5,198 nt of DNA from Lachnospiraceae bacterium (GTDB lineage Bacteria; Bacillota_A; Clostridia; Lachnospirales; Lachnospiraceae), in NCBI GenBank assembly GCA_017553965.1, contig JAFZJK010000168.1, positions 1 to 5,198 of the forward strand, read 5' to 3'. The position numbers and the translations under genes are program-made. Positions 1 to 5,198 of this stretch are shown one piece after another (position 1 is the stretch's first letter; the number at the start of each line of letters is the position of its first letter). The notes under the pieces were generated by a model that ran no database searches, had not been told where the DNA came from, and saw only the letters and a program-made list of their open reading frames with translations.

Positions 1-734
1 GTCACGAGATATACGATCCCTGTGCCTTTGGTTCCAGGCTCGGAGTAACAAAAGAAAACTTCCGTGAGGATTATGTATTCGGTGAAGGCGGCATAGAGGG
101 CCTGCATGTACACACGTTATGCGAACAGAACTCCGACGCCTTGGTTACTACATTTAAAGCAGTGGAGGAGCAGTTCGGAGAGTTCCTGTATAAGGTGAAG
201 TGGCTTAACTTGGGTGGCGGCCACCACATCACCAGAAGCGATTATGATATAAAGGCACTGGTTGATCTTGTCCGTTATATAAGAAGTAAGTATGATGTGG
301 AAGTATACTTAGAGCCCGGCGAGGCTATAGCTCTTAATGCCGGATATCTGGTAACAGAGGTTATGGATAAGGTAAAGAACGGTATGGAGATACTGATACT
401 TGATGCGTCTGCTGCCTGCCATATGCCCGATGTCCTGGAGATGCCTTACCGTCCGCCTCTTAGAGACGGATATGAGGCAAATGAAAAAGCATATACTTAC
501 AGACTGTCTTCACTTACATGCCTTGCAGGTGATGTGATAGGTGATTACAGCTTTGAAAAAGAGAAGAATATCGGCGACAGGCTGGTGTTTGAAGACATGG
601 CTATATATTCCATGGTAAAAAACAACACATTCAACGGTATCCCGCTTCCGGATATACTGCTGTTAAAGGAAGACGGGACCATAGAGAAAGTAAAATCCTT
701 CGGATATGAAGATTTTAAGGGGAGACTATCTTAA
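1..734 (+). CDS. nspC: Carboxynorspermidine decarboxylase, 5'-truncated by window edge
   Basis: PLP-dependent decarboxylase of the alanine-racemase-fold (fold III) family, converting carboxynorspermidine or carboxyspermidine to norspermidine or spermidine in the cytoplasm. The reading frame is open from base 3, giving 243 visible residues before the TAA at 732-734. The family is usually about 375-380 aa, so roughly 135 N-terminal residues, including the PLP-binding lysine, lie outside. Visible hallmarks, numbered from the first complete codon: HVHTLCEQNSDAL (about 35-47), the glycine loop NLGGGHH (about 69-75) that holds the PLP phosphate, LEPGEAIAL (about 103-111), DASAACHMPDVLEMPYRP (about 134-151), and CLAGDVIGDYSF, whose cysteine (about 173) matches the catalytic cysteine of this decarboxylase fold. 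The TTG at 141 is internal: the homologous sequence continues upstream without a break. The next gene starts at the base after the stop. The family call is strong. Which polyamine is made cannot be told from this gene alone. Confidence 0.95.
   Translation, partial: HEIYDPCAFGSRLGVTKENFREDYVFGEGGIEGLHVHTLCEQNSDALVTTFKAVEEQFGEFLYKVKWLNLGGGHHITRSDYDIKALVDLVRYIRSKYDVEVYLEPGEAIALNAGYLVTEVMDKVKNGMEILILDASAACHMPDVLEMPYRPPLRDGYEANEKAYTYRLSSLTCLAGDVIGDYSFEKEKNIGDRLVFEDMAIYSMVKNNTFNGIPLPDILLLKEDGTIEKVKSFGYEDFKGRLS
717..724 (+). promoter_or_regulatory. Ribosome binding site of the phosphatase gene, inside nspC
   Basis: AAGGGGAG, ten bases before the ATG at 735, is a strong Shine-Dalgarno match lying within the last codons of nspC. 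Together with the abutting stop and start (TAA then ATG, no spacer), it fixes the start of the phosphatase gene and suggests translational coupling. Confidence 0.8.
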
Positions 735-1304
735 ATGTTATACATAATAAGACACGGGAGAACTGACTGGAATGACAGAAAAAAGCTCCAGGGCCAGACG
801 GATATACCGTTAAATGATGCCGGAAGGCAGATGGCAGCAGAGGCAGCAGAAAGGTACAAAGACATACATTTTGATGTATGCTACTGTTCGCCGCTTATAC
901 GTGCAAAGGAAACTGCCGAGATACTGCTTAACGGCAGGGACATATCCATCATATGTGATGATCGGCTTAAGGAGTTTGGGTTCGGCATCTATGAAGGGAC
1001 GGAAAACAGCTTTTCAATCCCCGATTGTCCTGTAAACGAAATGTTCTTTCATCCCGAAACCTACAATATTAAGGTAGAGGGCGGCGAAACAATGGATGAA
1101 CTGTTTGACAGGACGGGAAGTTTTATAAATGAGGTAGCCCTTCCTTTGGTAAGGGAAGGAAAAGACGTACTCATAGTAGGTCACGGAGCCATGAATTCAT
1201 GTATAGTCTGCCAGATAAAGTATGATTCCGATCGTACCAAGTTCTGGGAGGACGGGATACCTAACTGTGAATTGATGAAGCTTGATATAGAAAAACCATT
1301 ATAA
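735..1304 (+). CDS. Histidine phosphatase superfamily protein (phosphoglycerate mutase-like)
   Basis: A 189-aa cytoplasmic protein of the histidine phosphatase superfamily (branch 1), which uses a phosphohistidine intermediate. The signature is at the N-terminus: IIRHGRTDWN, with R6, nucleophile H7 and G8. GQTDIPLNDAGRQMA follows (about 20-34), then CSPLIRAKETAEIL (about 51-64, R56 as phosphate-pocket arginine), RLKEFGFGIYEG (about 77-88, E80 the likely proton donor) and VGHGAMN (about 148-154, H150 the second catalytic histidine). All expected catalytic residues are present, so the enzyme should be active. Its length suits small CobC/PhoE-like or GpmB-like phosphatases rather than glycolytic mutases (about 230-250 aa). 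There is no signal peptide or membrane segment. It abuts nspC and ends 39 bases before the response regulator, with no terminator-like hairpin in that gap, so it may be co-transcribed with either neighbour. The substrate cannot be assigned; a link to polyamine metabolism would rest on position alone. Confidence 0.92.
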   Translation: MLYIIRHGRTDWNDRKKLQGQTDIPLNDAGRQMAAEAAERYKDIHFDVCYCSPLIRAKETAEILLNGRDISIICDDRLKEFGFGIYEGTENSFSIPDCPVNEMFFHPETYNIKVEGGETMDELFDRTGSFINEVALPLVREGKDVLIVGHGAMNSCIVCQIKYDSDRTKFWEDGIPNCELMKLDIEKPL

Positions 1305-1331
1305 AGTTATATGTAAACACTACAGTAAAAC

Positions 1332-1339
1332 GGGAGAAG
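1332..1339 (+). promoter_or_regulatory. Ribosome binding site of the response regulator
   Basis: GGGAGAAG ends four bases before the ATG at 1344, with its GGGAG core about seven bases before the start. It supports the chosen start, which also places the receiver domain at its normal N-terminal boundary. The 39-base gap upstream (1305-1343) shows no clear hairpin and no convincing -35/-10 pair. Confidence 0.7.
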
Positions 1340-1343
1340 TGAA

Positions 1344-2018
1344 ATGCAGTATCATATTTTAATGGTTGAGGATGATCCGAAGATAAGGGAAGCCATAATA
1401 GATTATTTTTCGGAAAAAGCACCGGATTACCTGATGGACACTGCCAAAACCGGGCAGGAAGGACTGGATAAGATAGAAGAAAACAACTATGATCTTGTAC
1501 TCCTTGACGTCATGCTGCCACAGATGAGCGGATTTGATGTGATAGTTAAGATAAGACGGAGTATGGATATACCCGTGATCTTTATGACTGCCAGGACAAG
1601 CGAAGAAGACAGACTGTACGGATATGAGCTGGGGTGTGACGATTATATCTGTAAACCCTTTTCCATAGCGGAGCTTTTGGCAAAGGTAAATGCGCTTATG
1701 AAACGTGCCAAGGGAACGGTGCTTGATGAACTGGTCACATGCGGAAATATTCAGCTTCATAAACGTGCACTTACGGTAAAAGTATACGGAGAACAAGTGG
1801 ACCTGCCTCCAAAGGAGCTTGCTATCCTTTCCATACTTATTGAACGTCCGGGTTGGACTTATTCCAGGGACATGCTTCTTGATATGGTATGGGGCAAGGA
1901 TTATTTCGGAAATGACAGAGTGGTTGACAACCATATGAAAAAACTGAGAAAGAGCCTTGGAAAAGCAGGAGATCAGATAAAAACCGTATTTGCCAAGGGA
2001 TATAAGATCACAGAATAA
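1344..2018 (+). CDS. OmpR/PhoB-family response regulator
   Basis: A 224-aa DNA-binding response regulator, the cytoplasmic output partner of a sensor histidine kinase. The receiver domain covers about residues 3-120: acidic cluster E9-D10-D11, phosphoacceptor D55 within LLDVMLP, switch T82 (FMTAR), Y101 and invariant K104 (CKPF). A short linker (about 121-130) leads to an OmpR-type winged helix (about 131-223): LPPKELAIL (about 154-162), the DMVWG turn (about 180-184), a recognition helix around VDNHMKKLRKSLG (about 194-206) and the C-terminal hairpin TVFAKGYKI (about 214-222). Every residue needed for phosphorylation is present and the length is typical of the family. The gene is followed, after 131 bases, by two sensor kinase genes on the same strand, so its cognate kinases are probably those. 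Family assignment is very secure; the target genes are unknown, though autoregulation of this cluster is common in the family. Confidence 0.97.
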   Translation: MQYHILMVEDDPKIREAIIDYFSEKAPDYLMDTAKTGQEGLDKIEENNYDLVLLDVMLPQMSGFDVIVKIRRSMDIPVIFMTARTSEEDRLYGYELGCDDYICKPFSIAELLAKVNALMKRAKGTVLDELVTCGNIQLHKRALTVKVYGEQVDLPPKELAILSILIERPGWTYSRDMLLDMVWGKDYFGNDRVVDNHMKKLRKSLGKAGDQIKTVFAKGYKITE

Positions 2019-2021
2019 AAC

Positions 2022-2057
2022 AAAAAACATCAAAAAAGCCTAAAAAAGATATAAAAA
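2022..2057 (+). promoter_or_regulatory. Helically phased A-tracts (predicted curved DNA)
   Basis: Four A-tracts begin at 2022 (A6), 2032 (A6), 2042 (A6) and 2053 (A5), spaced 10, 10 and 11 bases, close to one helical turn. A shorter AAAA at 2017-2020 overlaps the regulator's stop codon and is off phase. Phased A-tracts are known to bend DNA and often lie upstream of promoters, as UP elements or protein-binding bends. Here they follow directly after the response regulator stop and precede an AT-rich -10-like sequence. The phasing is seen directly; the promoter role is inferred. Confidence 0.6.
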
Positions 2058-2102
2058 GGATACATCTTTATGATAATATAAGTTTATCGAAGAGAGGTAT
2101 CC
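2058..2102 (+). repeat. Inverted repeat GGATAC / GTATCC, alternative to the downstream hairpin
   Basis: GGATAC at 2058-2063 is perfectly complementary to GTATCC at 2097-2102. The flanking A-run (2053-2057) and T-run (2105-2109) could extend the pairing across a two-base bulge. The intervening loop holds a smaller stem, GATAA (2072-2076) with TTATC (2084-2088). The right arm overlaps the hairpin at 2089-2109, so in RNA the two structures exclude each other. In DNA it could equally be a binding site for a dimeric regulator. Confidence 0.4.
2069..2077 (+). promoter_or_regulatory. Possible -10 region of a kinase promoter
   Basis: TATGATAAT holds two overlapping near-matches to the sigma-A -10 hexamer: TATGAT at 2069-2074 and GATAAT at 2072-2077, each with one mismatch. 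No TTGACA-like -35 sits about 17 bases upstream; that position falls inside the phased A-tracts. A promoter here would depend on the A-rich upstream DNA or an activator. AT-rich spacers give such matches by chance, so confidence is low. Confidence 0.3.
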
Positions 2103-2109
2103 TCTTTTT
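2089..2109 (+). terminator. Hairpin with T-run: candidate weak terminator or attenuator
   Basis: The left arm 2089-2097 can pair with the right arm 2101-2109 around a three-base loop (TAT). The core is AGAGG/CCTCT, extended by A-T and two G-T pairs into the T-run. The TTTTT run directly follows the CCTC arm, as in intrinsic terminators, but the GC core is short. It could end part of the regulator transcript, attenuate read-through into the kinases, or be fortuitous. It lies about 40 bases before the kinase start. Confidence 0.4.
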
Positions 2110-2137
2110 ATAAGAGTTATTAAAAATCACGGGATAT

Positions 2138-2142
2138 GGGGA
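2138..2142 (+). promoter_or_regulatory. Ribosome binding site of the first kinase
   Basis: GGGGA, seven bases before the ATG at 2150, supports this start. The resulting protein begins with a short charged segment and then a membrane helix, matching the arrangement in the paralogue downstream. Confidence 0.6.
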
Positions 2143-2149
2143 ATCAAAA

Positions 2150-3955
2150 ATGACTGACAGAAAACCGCTAATATTTTTGATCATAAGATATACTTTGGCA
2201 TGGCTGCTGCTGTGCCTTATCCTTACGGATGTTATAGGAGAAAATGTATACCTGAAGCATGTGTGGGAACTCGGGATGTCGATAAATTATAGAATGGCGG
2301 AGTATGTTGAGGACATAAAAGAAAAACTACATAATAAGCCGTACTTGGCCCTGACCGACAAAACGGAAATGGATTATTATCTGCAGCGATTGAATGCATT
2401 TGCGGTATCGTGGTATGACGATTCAGAAAAAATCAAAACTGCTGCATATTTTTCCGGAATTGATGAAAGCTATACGGAAAGATACGGATATGATAAAGCT
2501 TATCTGATAATAAGCGGGGAAGATGAGGAGAAAGAAACGGTATTTTCCTGCCCCATCAATTACCTGGATAAAGTATTGGAAGCAACTCTAAAGAAAAAGA
2601 AAAACCCGAGAACCGGATGGATAAGTTATGACGGAGCATATGTATATGATAAAGAGAAGGAACAATATGTTTGGCAGTTTGAATATGACGGCTGGGTGAT
2701 AAATCTACTGGACGGATACGTAAAAGGAAACGAATTCAGACCCGGAAAGGTTAAGGTAAAATATTACGAAGTCGGTGTATCTGCATATGACAAATTAGAG
2801 GTTACAAAGGATAATGTGTCAGACGAGCAGATAATCGATTGCAATGTTGGTGCTTTACTTGATGGCTTTGAGTATGTATCGGAGTTCGCACCGAACAGGA
2901 TTGTTTTCCCTCGGGATACGGATAACTGGGAGAGTGCAGCCTTTATTGAGCTGAAAAATGATGAAATCCCGATGCACGGATCTTCGTGGTATGAATTGAA
3001 TATGGATTATACGTCTGACTTAAAACTGATAGAGGATGAATTTGATCTGTTTGGCAGGACGTTCCGGGTTCCGTTATCTTTTTTGAAGGGGGATGTAAAG
3101 TATTTTTACAATGAAAAAATAACGGATGCTGCCGGAAAAGAGTATAACATAGGACTGATATTTTATGTACAGGGAGGGTTGGCATCCCGCAGAAGTTATC
3201 TGTTCGAGTATATGGAAAGATACTATCTGATCCTTTTTGTGATCATGGGAGTGCTTGCATGGTTTAGTTACAGGCGTTTGTACTCTTTGGGGGCAAAGAA
3301 CGGTTTATATAGGTCTCTGATCAACTCAATGGCACATGACTTAAAATCACCTCTTATGGTAATGCAGGGCTTTTGCGAAAACTTGGCGGAAAATGTTCAC
3401 AAAGAGAAAAAAGAGTACTACGCTGAACAGGTTTTAAACAATGCAAATTACTTAAACGAACTGATGGATAAGAATGTAAATCTATCCATGAAAAATGCGA
3501 ATGATGAAATAGGAGACGGACACTCGTATCTGACAGAACTGATAGATATTGCGGAAAAGAGATATGAGGTCAGACTCCTTGAGAAGAACCTTAAGATAAC
3601 AAAGACCGGTGAATCCGTTTTTGATATAGATCCGGACTATATGAGCCTTATCATAGACAATCTGATAACAAATGCTATAAAGTATTCGTTAGAGGGAGAA
3701 AAAATAGAGGTGATAGGACGAGATGACTCATTTATTATACGTAATAAGGCGGAGCTGACGTATAATAAAAGCTTAAGACATCTGTTAGAGCCTCTTGAGA
3801 TGGCTGATTCAAGCAGAACAGCCGGAAAAGGAACAGGGCTTGGCCTCTCGATAGCAAACGGCATTGTAAGTGAGTGCGGCTGGCGTATGAAGCTTTCATA
3901 CGATAAGAAAAAGAAGATATTCTCGGTAACGGTAATACTTAGAAGGTTTTTTTGA
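2150..3955 (+). CDS. Membrane sensor histidine kinase, no HAMP, uncharacterised extracytoplasmic domain
   Basis: A 601-aa sensor kinase, probably the phosphodonor of the response regulator encoded upstream. A short cytoplasmic start (MTDRK) is followed by membrane helix 1 (about 7-29), an extracytoplasmic domain of about 330 residues (about 30-357) that I cannot assign to a known sensor family, and membrane helix 2 (about 358-374). Only about 20 residues separate R376 from the phosphoacceptor H396 in MAHDLKSPL, which leaves no room for a HAMP domain. The HisKA helices (about 388-446) lead to an ATPase domain with a good N box (DNLITNAIKYS, N504 and N508) and G2 box (GKGTGLGLSIA, about 559-569). 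The usual G1 motif DxGxG is replaced by RNKAEL around N532. The extracytoplasmic domain has exactly two cysteines, C134 and C231. The start has a Shine-Dalgarno site, and the stop lies 33 bases before the paralogous gene. Histidine kinase identity is very secure; the ligand is unknown. Confidence 0.95.
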   Translation: MTDRKPLIFLIIRYTLAWLLLCLILTDVIGENVYLKHVWELGMSINYRMAEYVEDIKEKLHNKPYLALTDKTEMDYYLQRLNAFAVSWYDDSEKIKTAAYFSGIDESYTERYGYDKAYLIISGEDEEKETVFSCPINYLDKVLEATLKKKKNPRTGWISYDGAYVYDKEKEQYVWQFEYDGWVINLLDGYVKGNEFRPGKVKVKYYEVGVSAYDKLEVTKDNVSDEQIIDCNVGALLDGFEYVSEFAPNRIVFPRDTDNWESAAFIELKNDEIPMHGSSWYELNMDYTSDLKLIEDEFDLFGRTFRVPLSFLKGDVKYFYNEKITDAAGKEYNIGLIFYVQGGLASRRSYLFEYMERYYLILFVIMGVLAWFSYRRLYSLGAKNGLYRSLINSMAHDLKSPLMVMQGFCENLAENVHKEKKEYYAEQVLNNANYLNELMDKNVNLSMKNANDEIGDGHSYLTELIDIAEKRYEVRLLEKNLKITKTGESVFDIDPDYMSLIIDNLITNAIKYSLEGEKIEVIGRDDSFIIRNKAELTYNKSLRHLLEPLEMADSSRTAGKGTGLGLSIANGIVSECGWRMKLSYDKKKKIFSVTVILRRFF

Positions 3956-3974
3956 TTTATAAGTCCGGGATAAC

Positions 3975-3982
3975 AAAGGGAG
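3975..3982 (+). promoter_or_regulatory. Ribosome binding site of the second kinase
   Basis: AAAGGGAG, six bases before the ATG at 3989, is a strong Shine-Dalgarno match. It fixes the start of the second kinase gene. The 33-base gap (3956-3988) holds no hairpin, so the two kinase genes are probably on one transcript. Confidence 0.8.
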
Positions 3983-3988
3983 CTTAAA

Positions 3989-5198
3989 ATGTTTAAGAAA
4001 AAAAGCGAAGAAGTCCGACCAAAGAAGGATAAGAACAAGAACCCGGTCGTGGGGCTGATCATTAAATATACGATAGCGTGGATCCTGCTTAGTGTGCTTT
4101 TGACGGACCTTATCGGAAGAAATTATTATCATAAGAAGGCGGATGAATTAAGTGTCGTTTTGTCTGAAACAGTACAGTATTATTTGTCTGACTTAAAGGA
4201 AGATCTTAAAACAGGATCCTTATATGATAAAAAAATATCAAATAAAGCACAATATGTGTTACAGCTTATATGTTCATCTTTAGCTGACCGCTTTTATACA
4301 TCCTATAAGGTTGATCCGGAGGATGTCGTAGTAGAAACCTCCGGGGAATTAGGTAATTATGAAACCTACAATGATAATAAAGTATATCTTGTACCCAGGG
4401 GTGAATTAAAGATATATACATCTGATGACAAAGTAGATACGGAAGATTTTGTATATACCTGTTCCAAAAAGTATCTGGATGAGGTGATCAAAGCAATAGA
4501 AGAGATAAAGATTAACAGAACGGGCTGGGAGCCTGCTTTCGGAGTTAATGTTTATAATAAAATTCTCTTACACGATGTACCCATGACGGATGAGGATGAA
4601 CCAAACTTTAGGATATCTCTGGTTGAAGGGTATATAAATGATACGGAGTTCAGACCTGTAAAAGTAAAGATTGAATACAATACAACTGAAGGGACAAAAG
4701 AAGAGATAATAGAATGTATCGAACCGCGTGACATAACGGGGTATCAATATATAACGGAGTTCCCGGATAATGCGATCCTTATACCTGAGGATGGGGCTTA
4801 CTGGAAAAATGAGGACGATACGGAACTGGCTACCAGGTATATAGATATTAGCGGTTTAAAGGTAATCGTACCGGCCTTTCCTGCAGAGAGTTTATACTGG
4901 GACGGAAATCACACATATGGAGTGCAGGTTATTGATGACGGTTTTATGTTTTTGGGAAGACAGCACAGTTATCCGTTTAATTTCCTGAAAGGCGATATGA
5001 CATTTTCTTACGCTGAATATTTAAGGGATAAAAATGGGGAAAAAGTATTTTTTGAGATATTATGTTATGCAAATGGAGGTCTAAAGTATTATAACAGTGA
5101 ATTCTTCAAATACATGGAGTTTTATTATATAGCTCTGTTTGCGGTATTTGCGGTACTCGCGATCTTTAGCTACAGAAGACAGTATTCACTTAAGGCTA
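3989..5198 (+). CDS. Second sensor kinase paralogue, 3'-truncated by window edge
   Basis: The frame is open from the ATG at 3989 to the right edge (403 complete codons, no stop). The visible part matches the preceding kinase from end to end: a lysine-rich cytoplasmic start of about 19 residues, longer than in the paralogue; membrane helix 1 (about 21-43, sharing YT-AW-LL and LTD-IG); an extracytoplasmic domain of about 335 residues; and membrane helix 2 (about 379-394) ending in FSYRR. Shared landmarks, in the same order, include RTGW (177-180 here, 154-157 there), EFRP (220-223 here, 195-198 there), FLKGD (332-336 here, 311-315 there) and cysteines C158 and C243, aligned with C134 and C231. 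Two further cysteines, C95 and C359, are unique to this copy. The HisKA and ATPase domains would lie beyond the window, so kinase function is inferred from the paralogue. It could instead be a membrane sensor lacking a kinase core. Homology to the first gene is very secure. Confidence 0.88.
   Translation, partial: MFKKKSEEVRPKKDKNKNPVVGLIIKYTIAWILLSVLLTDLIGRNYYHKKADELSVVLSETVQYYLSDLKEDLKTGSLYDKKISNKAQYVLQLICSSLADRFYTSYKVDPEDVVVETSGELGNYETYNDNKVYLVPRGELKIYTSDDKVDTEDFVYTCSKKYLDEVIKAIEEIKINRTGWEPAFGVNVYNKILLHDVPMTDEDEPNFRISLVEGYINDTEFRPVKVKIEYNTTEGTKEEIIECIEPRDITGYQYITEFPDNAILIPEDGAYWKNEDDTELATRYIDISGLKVIVPAFPAESLYWDGNHTYGVQVIDDGFMFLGRQHSYPFNFLKGDMTFSYAEYLRDKNGEKVFFEILCYANGGLKYYNSEFFKYMEFYYIALFAVFAVLAIFSYRRQYSLKA

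Noticed and set aside
141..734. Separate gene beginning at the TTG at 141
   Set aside because: The same frame is open back to the left edge and encodes conserved decarboxylase sequence (HVHTLCEQ) before the TTG. No ribosome site precedes it.
814..1035. Small + strand open frame inside the phosphatase gene
   Set aside because: It overlaps the conserved phosphatase frame entirely, has no good ribosome site and has a low-complexity start with no domain.
1305..1343. Possible promoter between the phosphatase and response regulator genes
   Set aside because: The gap is only 39 bases and shows no paired -35 and -10 elements. Read-through or a promoter inside the phosphatase gene is equally possible.
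1359..2033. Long antisense open frame of the same length as the response regulator
   Set aside because: It is the reverse-strand shadow of the regulator gene. Its translation is rich in Phe, Ile, His and Tyr with no recognisable domain, while the + strand frame carries every receiver and winged-helix hallmark.
2943..3185. Reverse-strand open frame within the first kinase gene
   Set aside because: It lies opposite a conserved sensor domain and shows no recognisable motif.
3947..3953. Run of seven T at the end of the first kinase gene, as a terminator tail or slippage site
   Set aside because: No stable GC-rich hairpin precedes it. The in-frame stop follows at once, so slippage would alter only the last residues, and the next gene has its own strong ribosome site 33 bases on.
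3637..4132. Two overlapping reverse-strand open frames across the kinase-kinase junction
   Set aside because: They are antisense to the ATPase domain and to the first membrane helix of the second kinase. Their composition is typical of shadow frames and no reverse-strand ribosome site is evident.
4552..4734. Short reverse-strand open frame inside the second kinase gene
   Set aside because: Only 60 residues, opposite the conserved sensor domain, with no motif.

Overview
The window looks like a chromosomal segment from an anaerobic Clostridia-type Firmicute, most likely of the Lachnospiraceae (inference). The basis is moderate-to-low G+C by eye, purine-rich Shine-Dalgarno sites 6-10 bases before ATG starts, frequent ATA/AGA/GGA codons, and protein family types common in that group. 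All supported genes lie on the + strand and are closely packed.

Left part (1-1304): the 3' two thirds of nspC (carboxynorspermidine decarboxylase, last step of the carboxynorspermidine route to norspermidine or spermidine), cut by the left edge. It is followed with no intervening base by a histidine-phosphatase-superfamily gene whose ribosome site lies inside nspC, so the two are probably translated together. The phosphatase substrate cannot be read from sequence.

Right part (1344-5198): a signalling block of one OmpR-family response regulator, a complete membrane sensor histidine kinase (601 aa), and a second kinase-like gene cut by the right edge after 403 codons. The two share their first membrane segment, a roughly 330-residue extracytoplasmic domain I cannot assign to a known sensor family, a matched pair of cysteines and the second membrane segment, so they are tandem paralogues. 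The complete kinase has no HAMP domain, good H, N and G2 boxes and a degenerate G1 box. The simplest reading is a two-kinase/one-regulator system; the stimulus is unknown.

The only sizeable gap (2019-2149, between regulator and first kinase) has structure: four A-tracts phased at 10-11 bases (predicted curved DNA), an AT-rich -10-like sequence, and a hairpin with a T-run whose right arm can also pair with an upstream segment. This suggests separate transcriptional control of the kinase pair, from sequence inspection only. No RNA genes, insertion sequences, CRISPR arrays or origins were seen.
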